NCBI GenBank assembly: GCA_002493515.1
Contig: DKYZ01000105.1
Span: forward strand, 1 to 13,936
Direction of reading: 5' to 3'
Source: Porphyromonadaceae bacterium UBA7087
GTDB lineage: Bacteria > Bacteroidota > Bacteroidia > Bacteroidales > Muribaculaceae
Length of the DNA: 13,936 nucleotides
Below are positions 9,301-13,936 of this stretch, one piece after another. The position numbers were made by a program, and so were the translations under genes. Every line of letters starts with the position of its first letter. Positions within the stretch are counted from its first letter, which is position 1. Under the pieces are notes generated by a model, which was not told the origin of the DNA, ran no database searches, and worked only from the letters and a program-made list of their open reading frames with translations.

Positions 9301-12300
9301 CCCGGCCGATATGTCGGATTCTCCTTGGTGGATGTAGGCTTGAAGTTCGGCAGACCTATAGTGACCTGCACTTTCTGGCCGGCAACCTCGATATTTGTCA
9401 AATTGGAATAATATCCATTATAACTGAACGTACGTTCCGGATCGATCTGGATATTGTAATAGACCTTGGATGTGGCCTGAGCCAATCCGCTCCACCAGGC
9501 AGCTCCATTGTAATAGCTTTCCGCTCCGGGGGGAACCTCCAGCGTGATATTGGAGCAATCCGACGGGAAGGGACTCATACTGCCCGTATGGGGAGGCTGG
9601 GTGCCCTGACATATGATTTTTTTCAGGCCCGTGCATGACGAGAACGCACCCGAGCCGAGATAGATTACTGTAGCCGGAATAGAAACCTCCTCAAGAGAGA
9701 CACAGCGGTTGAAGGCATTCTCCCGGATACTCACAAGACCGGACGGAAGAATGATTGTCCTAAGCGCCGTGATGACACCGGCATTCTCAGAAGCAAAAGC
9801 ATTGGAGGGAATGGCGTCGGCGAGATCAACGACACCCTTGATCGTGACATCGGCAAGGTCGAGGTCGACAATCGTGGAGGCATGACTGCGGAAAGCATCA
9901 AAATCCTCGCTTCTCATCACACCGGTCACTTTCAGACGGGCAGGACACTGCTCTATCTTGGACGCCAGCTCTCCCTCACGCACGTTCACTACCGTATAGG
10001 AGTTCTCCCCCTGGGGTTTGACCTGTATTGCGATGTCCAGATCCTCAACCACGGCAGGTATCGACAGTTTGCCTATGGCTGCGTCAACCACCTTGTTGAT
10101 ACCGTTCACAGATATTTCTACACGGTCGGCAACCGACACCGGAGTCACCCTGAGGGAGAACGGCATACCCCTAACCACCTGTGAGGCACCCCCCTCTATC
10201 ACGGCGCCCTCCACTTTCTGTGGCATATTTACATTGTGGTATACAACCCGGTTGCCTATCGCCGATATGCAGTCGGCAACCGTATCGCTGTCTGCCTTGA
10301 CAGGATTCCAGGTGTTTCTATTGGATGAGGTGACGATACGGATAAGGTTCCCCTCGCGTACAGAGGCGTCTTTCACCTGACATACAAAATCGCACGGCAG
10401 ATTACCGAAATTGAAAGAACTGTTGGTAACAATTGGTGAAATAAGCTCCTTGATACGGCCATCCTTATCTGTAAGGGCGGCGCAATAGAACTTTGCTGCG
10501 TCATCGGCTGCTATCGCCAGGGCATTAGCCCTGATAGTAAACGATTTTCCGGGAACAACATTCACAACATCCGTGACAAGGCCTATGCCACCGGCTGCAC
10601 CGGTTATTTTCCACGGAGAATCATAACTCGGCTCCTGGGGCTGGCGGAAATCCGCATGGATTAGAGTATTAGCATTTACAGCCACACTGTAGACTCCATT
10701 CGAGCCTGGATAAAGGCGTGTGTTGTTGGCATACATCTCCATGGTGGCGTCTCCGTGGGAATCGTCGGTCTCAACCCGGAACTCATAACTCGAGCCTGGG
10801 GCTACCTGCGAGGATTCTGTAATCTGGGTGAACTTCACCCCGGGCATTTCCTGGATGATGACATTATAATGAGAGACAGGCTCGGGATTCTCCTCCACCT
10901 TTTCACTGAAATCTTTCCAGTATTCCTTGCCCTCATAGGCGGCAAGCGCACCGACCGGCACTACAAGCCTCTTTCTGGGAGTGCCTTCAAAAACACACCA
11001 GTTGACCCATGACGGAGAGGAGCGGCGCACCGTCACTTCCTGCAGTCCACTGCATCCAAGAAAGATATTGTATTCGTATGTTGCCACCGAGGCCGGAATC
11101 TCGATAGCGGTCAGACCGCTGTAACTGAAACATCCGCTCTTGAACGTATTTACGTTCTTAGGAAGTATGATCTGCCGGAGTGATCCGCATTTGGAGAAAG
11201 CCTTGGCGGGAATGGCATTGGCAGGACTTGCTCCGTTGGCCACAATGTTCACCCCGGAGATATCAATACGCGTAAGCTTCATGCGGTCGCGCATGAACGC
11301 GAAGTCTGTGGCGTCTATCGTGCCGTAGAGTGTAAGATCGGTTATAGAGCCGCTGTCAGCTTCGCCAATCAGCTTCGACAGCTGTCCGGCCTGTACCCAG
11401 AGATTTCGTTTAGACACCACATCAGAAGCGTTCTGCACAATTACAGCGATATCCTGACTTGCGTTCACGTTGGCCATACGGTAGGTATGGTCTGCACCCG
11501 GAGTCAGGATATAGCCGTTGGCCTTTACCGTCACCACTTTTTCCGCAGATGACGGAATCACTTGGAACGAGAAATCTCGTCCTTTTATAACCTTGTTGTC
11601 GGCATATGATATCTCGGCATCCTCCACTACAGGCATATTGATGTCGAAATAAGGAATTACGTTGCCCTTCGCCGCAATCTCTCCAATGGTAAGCAGGTCG
11701 CTGGCCACAGGAAGCCAAGTCTCGGCAGAGCTGTCTTTCGTGACTATTCTGACCACATCGCCGTCACTGATGACGGCGTCAGAAGGTACGGTACATGTAA
11801 AATCCGTATATCTCGCTATCTGGAGAGACGGCAGACTGAAATTTTTCCCGGGGGCAAGAAGCGTTTTGAATTCTCCCTCGGCAGAATAAAGAGCTACGGA
11901 GATACTCCCGGAAAAATTGCTGTTTGCAATGTTCTTCAAAGCCCCGGCCCTCACTGTGAAAGATGTTCCCGGCTCAAGATCGGTCACGTCTGCCGTCATA
12001 CCGACCTGACCCTCATCGTTTGTAAGATGTACCTGTGACCACACCGTGGCGGAAGTCGCCGGCCTGATATTGTAGACAATCGTCGTGAGATCGTTGAAAC
12101 TGTGGGTAGTGCTTACCGTCGGATTCAGGGCGTCTGACGCATAGTAACCGTCGGCAGAGCCTCCCCATCCCCAGTTGATATGCAGATATGGAGTATCGCC
12201 TCTGAACTCGTAGCCGTCGCATACGAAAGCATGGCCTGCTGAGACATCCTGTCCGCTATAGAGCACAGGACGCCCCTCGTCGATCTCGTTGACTATGATC

Positions 12301-13157
12301 GCATCCCATGACGCACGGTCAAGCTCACTGCCTTTCTTATAGGAGACTCCGGCGTCATAGCCGAACATATCCACAAGCGCAGCAGGCACCTTGACCTCGA
12401 ATGCGCTTGAGCTCGACATACCGAAATCGGTACCTATGGCTATGGCGGCATCCGCAACAAGAGCCGCTACGGCATCTGCCTCGGCTGCAGAATATCCGCT
12501 GCGGTAGTTGTCCTCGCGCATAGCATCCCATGCGTAAGCCGACGCGTCGCCCTCTTTCACTAACGAAGCAGGACGGGACGCCGGATATTCATGATATTTC
12601 AGAATCTCAGCCAACGCCGTTCCCACACACCCGACAAGCCTACGGTTGGGAATCATGTTGTTGAACGGGGCTTCCTGACTCCACTTAGGCGTGGACAGAA
12701 GCTTTCCGCCTGAACGGGCGGCCAGTGAAGGCGTCTTCCGGAAAGGAGTGGAATTCCGCAGCTCCGTATTGACGCGCAGCAGACCGGCCACATTCCCCGG
12801 GATGCTCTCAGTCTCCCATGTGGCAGTATAGGAATAACCGATCACAGGAACCGCATTGTTGTCAGCCGACACTATGACGAAGCCAACGCCGTCGGTTGCA
12901 TTAAAAACGTAATAGACCGGCACAGACGCCTGACTCTCGGTATGGACCAAAGTCCATACCGCAGCATCTGCCAGACGGGGCTGACTGCCGGAACTGAAGA
13001 AATCGGCGGCAGCGTCCTTCGCCTGCTCTGGGGTCAATATACTGCCCCGGGCCACTCCCGGTGACAGCATAAATGCTGCTGCAAGCAGCATGTGCAAGAT
13101 GTGTTTAAGCATAAATACCGTTGTAGTTTTTTGTTGTCTTAATTCATTTGGATTCAT
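6312..13157 (-). CDS. Giant secreted C10 (streptopain-like) cysteine peptidase fused to duplicated BspA-type LRR scaffold
   Basis: 2281 residues. A signal peptide is at about 16-38 (MLKHILHMLLAAAFMLSPG). Residues 40-110 resemble the C10 inhibitory propeptide (LTPEQAKDAAADFF, GVGFVIVSADNNAVPVIGYS). The peptidase is at about 155-365: KWSQEAPFN, catalytic Cys177 in VGCVGTALAEILKYHEYP, catalytic His309 in GHAFVCDGY, then INWGWGGSADGYY. All expected C10 residues are present. After this come two homologous modules, about 371-752 and 845-1224, each a beta domain (PGTSFTVRAGAL / PGKSFTIRANAL), a second beta domain and a BspA-like LRR_5 block; a third LRR block is at about 1445-1625. A beta domain follows (1630-1830), a chitobiase-C-terminal-like domain (about 1858-1912, YYTLDGTDPT), two GWxWI domains (1918-2078), a further beta domain (2095-2200) and a tail at 2205-2281 ending KIEVR. 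The ATG at 13157 overlaps the upstream stop (ATGA); the ATG at 13112 begins exactly at the signal peptide and may be the true start. Residues are numbered from 13157. It probably cleaves extracellular proteins at the cell surface; the substrate is unknown. Confidence 0.92.
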   Translation of the reverse strand: MNPNELRQQKTTTVFMLKHILHMLLAAAFMLSPGVARGSILTPEQAKDAAADFFSSGSQPRLADAAVWTLVHTESQASVPVYYVFNATDGVGFVIVSADNNAVPVIGYSYTATWETESIPGNVAGLLRVNTELRNSTPFRKTPSLAARSGGKLLSTPKWSQEAPFNNMIPNRRLVGCVGTALAEILKYHEYPASRPASLVKEGDASAYAWDAMREDNYRSGYSAAEADAVAALVADAAIAIGTDFGMSSSSAFEVKVPAALVDMFGYDAGVSYKKGSELDRASWDAIIVNEIDEGRPVLYSGQDVSAGHAFVCDGYEFRGDTPYLHINWGWGGSADGYYASDALNPTVSTTHSFNDLTTIVYNIRPATSATVWSQVHLTNDEGQVGMTADVTDLEPGTSFTVRAGALKNIANSNFSGSISVALYSAEGEFKTLLAPGKNFSLPSLQIARYTDFTCTVPSDAVISDGDVVRIVTKDSSAETWLPVASDLLTIGEIAAKGNVIPYFDINMPVVEDAEISYADNKVIKGRDFSFQVIPSSAEKVVTVKANGYILTPGADHTYRMANVNASQDIAVIVQNASDVVSKRNLWVQAGQLSKLIGEADSGSITDLTLYGTIDATDFAFMRDRMKLTRIDISGVNIVANGASPANAIPAKAFSKCGSLRQIILPKNVNTFKSGCFSYSGLTAIEIPASVATYEYNIFLGCSGLQEVTVRRSSPSWVNWCVFEGTPRKRLVVPVGALAAYEGKEYWKDFSEKVEENPEPVSHYNVIIQEMPGVKFTQITESSQVAPGSSYEFRVETDDSHGDATMEMYANNTRLYPGSNGVYSVAVNANTLIHADFRQPQEPSYDSPWKITGAAGGIGLVTDVVNVVPGKSFTIRANALAIAADDAAKFYCAALTDKDGRIKELISPIVTNSSFNFGNLPCDFVCQVKDASVREGNLIRIVTSSNRNTWNPVKADSDTVADCISAIGNRVVYHNVNMPQKVEGAVIEGGASQVVRGMPFSLRVTPVSVADRVEISVNGINKVVDAAIGKLSIPAVVEDLDIAIQVKPQGENSYTVVNVREGELASKIEQCPARLKVTGVMRSEDFDAFRSHASTIVDLDLADVTIKGVVDLADAIPSNAFASENAGVITALRTIILPSGLVSIRENAFNRCVSLEEVSIPATVIYLGSGAFSSCTGLKKIICQGTQPPHTGSMSPFPSDCSNITLEVPPGAESYYNGAAWWSGLAQATSKVYYNIQIDPERTFSYNGYYSNLTNIEVAGQKVQVTIGLPNFKPTSTKENPTYRPGVAFKLYDNEKDVTMTSSYVCYGQHSVVFDPSYQPGSIRYPQNHVINVVFHYPVSINCAAGLSTEFVNLDEGNIWRSADMSLFVPGSTAYCNLFKEGEDYKFKVMSSAANVEPKVRCVSRNVISFGADPRFEEIETMLVPDENGVYTISNLQGDVKIDVTADLVVENGDVITSGEVDMISDDDASLLTDIGLSGEIDEDTFREIREKFESLETVDLSEMTNESIPDNAFADMENLRSVVIPENVTAIGSGAFSGCSGLESVTLPGVNSIGEGAFDGCSSITSVTLLGESGAEPAAMSGLDAPVASGIAESSFRGLNPNCLIYLSESLASAVESTANVIINANGTRVAASDIVLDGDCPFNAPASFSLGEHSISLEMNFSGSTRDDNDLWKGIVLPFTPDTVEYVKEFTPRGGNPLGLLSFSDASGETLTPSDNIEANRPYMASICAPFDSIPVRFIAKGRSTSGESVYDVPFTPSPEDIRADGSDFVLLGSFDGSVTDNDIYTLDDNGISFGRAVADSVNAVRPFSAYLRAVASDAPDTFNVGIHPVWVCNPVSSIKPEEGLYRSSRVDLSTGTAGATVYYTLDGTDPTADSTPYKEPFTLPGDSVTVKAVAIFKGYCSDTVGLSYELMKTNLEYDLGGGWSWISHNVETEVPLDNFMSDGISRMVSQSQEVIRDPQYGLVGSLESLSPLVAYKVFASADTVTASVNGISFDPYVPVTLGKGWNWIGCPLDFGRLPLSDAFAGLEAEEGDMIVGREGFAQADADGLWKGSLQELEPGCGYMYLSGGDKEFVYGIRRSVTDVVDNIVKRSDVNGWTVESRRYPSVMPVIGRVSRGGVNESVDDYEIAAFCGDECRGVGVAVDGYMMISVFGNPGDEISFRLYSNVSHMESLLAQTLTFAEEPAGSLGSPYMFDTTATTVSVVDCGSYGITVENGTLVLRDYNGSVCLAEVYDTAGVRISSTADCSEGRISLGRIVPGVYVVVLNTSDGRVGHKIEVR
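9486..12047 (-). repeat. Internal duplication inside the peptidase scaffold (two ~380-residue modules)
   Basis: Residues about 371-752 (nt 12047-10902) and 845-1224 (nt 10625-9486) of the C10 protein follow the same order and share aligned motifs: PGTSFTVRAGAL with PGKSFTIRANAL, DGDVVRIVTKDSSAETWLPV with EGNLIRIVTSSNRNTWNPV, KGRDFSFQVIPSSAEKVV with RGMPFSLRVTPVSVADRV, then an LRR_5 block with an IPAKAF / IPSNAF repeat and an AYEGKEYWKDF / SYYNGAAWWSGL cap. Protein similarity is clear, but the DNA copies are well diverged, so the duplication is old. Confidence 0.75.
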
Positions 13158-13936
13158 ATCCTTATTTTCTTTCCGTTTATGATATAAATACCCTTGGAAA
13201 GACGTTCTGACGCCTCCCGGATTGTCACATCTCTGAGCAGCAATACGCCATTCATTTTGTAAACGGTCAATGAAGCGTCCTCATCCTTAAAGACATTGGT
13301 CAGAACCGAGGTTACCGATGTCGTTCCATGAATCTCCACATCATGGGCGGGCATTGTCTCAGGCACCTCCTCGATCCATCCGTCGAATTTACGGTCAGCG
13401 GGCACGCTGGGCTCGGGAATCTCGACAGGAGCGCCCATTTCAAGTTCGGTCTCAAAGTATACCTCATTATCAAGATATACCGTAAGTCTGTATATGTTGA
13501 CGGTGAAATATCCGGTGACCTCAACGTCGTGCGCAGGCATCGTCGCGGGAACACCGGACCACCCGCTGAACGTGTGGCCCTCCCGCTCCGGCGACGCCTC
13601 GGCAACAACCTCGGCGCCGTAGGCCACCTCAAAGCTCCTGTACTCCTCCCCGTCAAGGACGTAGGTCAGGCGGTAGGCGTTCACGCTGAACGACCCCGTG
13701 ACCTCAACGTCGTGCGCAGGCATCGTCGAGGGAACACCGGACCACCCGCTGAACGTGTGGCCCTCCCGCTCCGGGGACGCCTCGGCAACAACCTCGGCGC
13801 CGTAGGGAACATCAAAGGCCCTGTACTCCTCCCCGTCGAGAAGGTAGGTCAGGCGGTAGGCGTTCACGCTGAACGAGCCGGTGACCTCCACGTCGTGGGC
13901 CGGCATCGTCGAGGGAACACCGGACCACCCGCTGAA
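13154..13936 (-). CDS. InlB B-repeat (Listeria-Bacteroides repeat) protein, C-terminal part; 5' end outside the window
   Basis: The reading frame is open to the right edge, giving 260 visible residues, so this is a partial gene and no start is called (internal Met codons are inside repeats). It is made of about 61-residue repeats: MPAHDVEVTG, SFSVNAYRLTY, LDGEEYR, YGAEVV, REGHTFSGWSGVP. Two full copies are nearly identical, a third (13355-13540) is diverged, and ten residues of another copy are cut by the edge. This is the pattern of the InlB B-repeat / Flg_new family, beta-grasp-like stalk modules of bacterial surface proteins. After the repeats the protein ends with a tail (TVYKMNGVLLL then KGIYIINGKKIRI), like the C-terminal sorting tails of Bacteroidetes exported proteins. 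Its stop overlaps the first possible start of the C10 peptidase gene, and both are on the same strand, so co-transcription is likely. The N-terminal domain, which would tell its function, is not visible; an LRR or other adhesin-like head is possible. Confidence 0.85.
   Translation of the reverse strand, partial: FSGWSGVPSTMPAHDVEVTGSFSVNAYRLTYLLDGEEYRAFDVPYGAEVVAEASPEREGHTFSGWSGVPSTMPAHDVEVTGSFSVNAYRLTYVLDGEEYRSFEVAYGAEVVAEASPEREGHTFSGWSGVPATMPAHDVEVTGYFTVNIYRLTVYLDNEVYFETELEMGAPVEIPEPSVPADRKFDGWIEEVPETMPAHDVEIHGTTSVTSVLTNVFKDEDASLTVYKMNGVLLLRDVTIREASERLSKGIYIINGKKIRI
13541..13936 (-). repeat. Near-identical 183-bp tandem DNA repeats encoding InlB-type B-repeats
   Basis: The units 13541-13723 and 13724-13906 are each 183 bases and agree at roughly nine positions in ten. 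The last 30 bases of the window (13907-13936) are identical to 13724-13753, so at least one more copy starts beyond the edge. The following unit (13355-13540, 186 bases) is diverged in DNA and protein. The close copies have mostly G or C at third codon positions. Confidence 0.85.

Noticed and set aside
13154..13936. Internal ATG at 13906 as the gene start
   Set aside because: This Met is the first residue of a repeat unit (MPAHDVEVTG) and the frame continues to the edge with the end of another repeat; no signal peptide follows it.

Overview
The window looks like a chromosomal piece of a host-associated Bacteroidales bacterium, in the range of Muribaculaceae, Prevotella or Bacteroides. The signs are a membrane-anchored AraC-type regulator with a periplasmic helical domain, very large secreted proteins with BspA-like leucine-rich repeats, a C10 (streptopain-like) cysteine peptidase, InlB/Listeria-Bacteroides repeats, C-terminal tails of the 'GxYxVxxxxxxxKxxVR' type, and TAnnTTTG promoter elements of the Bacteroidetes housekeeping sigma factor. 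The genus is an inference; no rRNA or marker gene is present.

Left half, plus strand: (i) 62-1837, a transmembrane AraC-family regulator; (ii) 1881-1930, a perfect 23-bp inverted repeat in the intergenic region; (iii) 2006-5383, a 1125-residue secreted multidomain protein (propeller-like front, several Ig/FN3-like modules, jelly-roll-like domain, sorting-like tail) with its own promoter and a strong terminator; (iv) 5547-6194, a TRIC/UPF0126 family inner-membrane channel.

Right half, minus strand: (v) 6312-13157, a 2281-residue secreted protein with an N-terminal C10 cysteine peptidase followed by a long scaffold that contains an obvious internal duplication, three BspA-type leucine-rich blocks, a chitobiase-C-terminal-like domain, paired GWxWI domains and a C-terminal tail; (vi) 13154 to the right edge, the C-terminal part of a protein built of tandem InlB-type B-repeats. 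Genes (vi) and (v) run in the same direction and meet at an ATGA junction, so they are probably one transcript whose promoter lies outside the window. A hairpin at 6253-6281 sits between the convergent genes (iv) and (v) and can serve both.

The likely common theme is the cell surface. Three of the five proteins appear exported with related C-terminal tails; the regulator beside the secreted protein may control it, but nothing in the sequence proves this. I see no RNA gene, CRISPR array, transposase or phage gene. I do not see a clearly new system; the most unusual items are the peptidase fused to a duplicated LRR scaffold, the long perfect palindrome, and the near-identical GC-rich repeats at the right edge.
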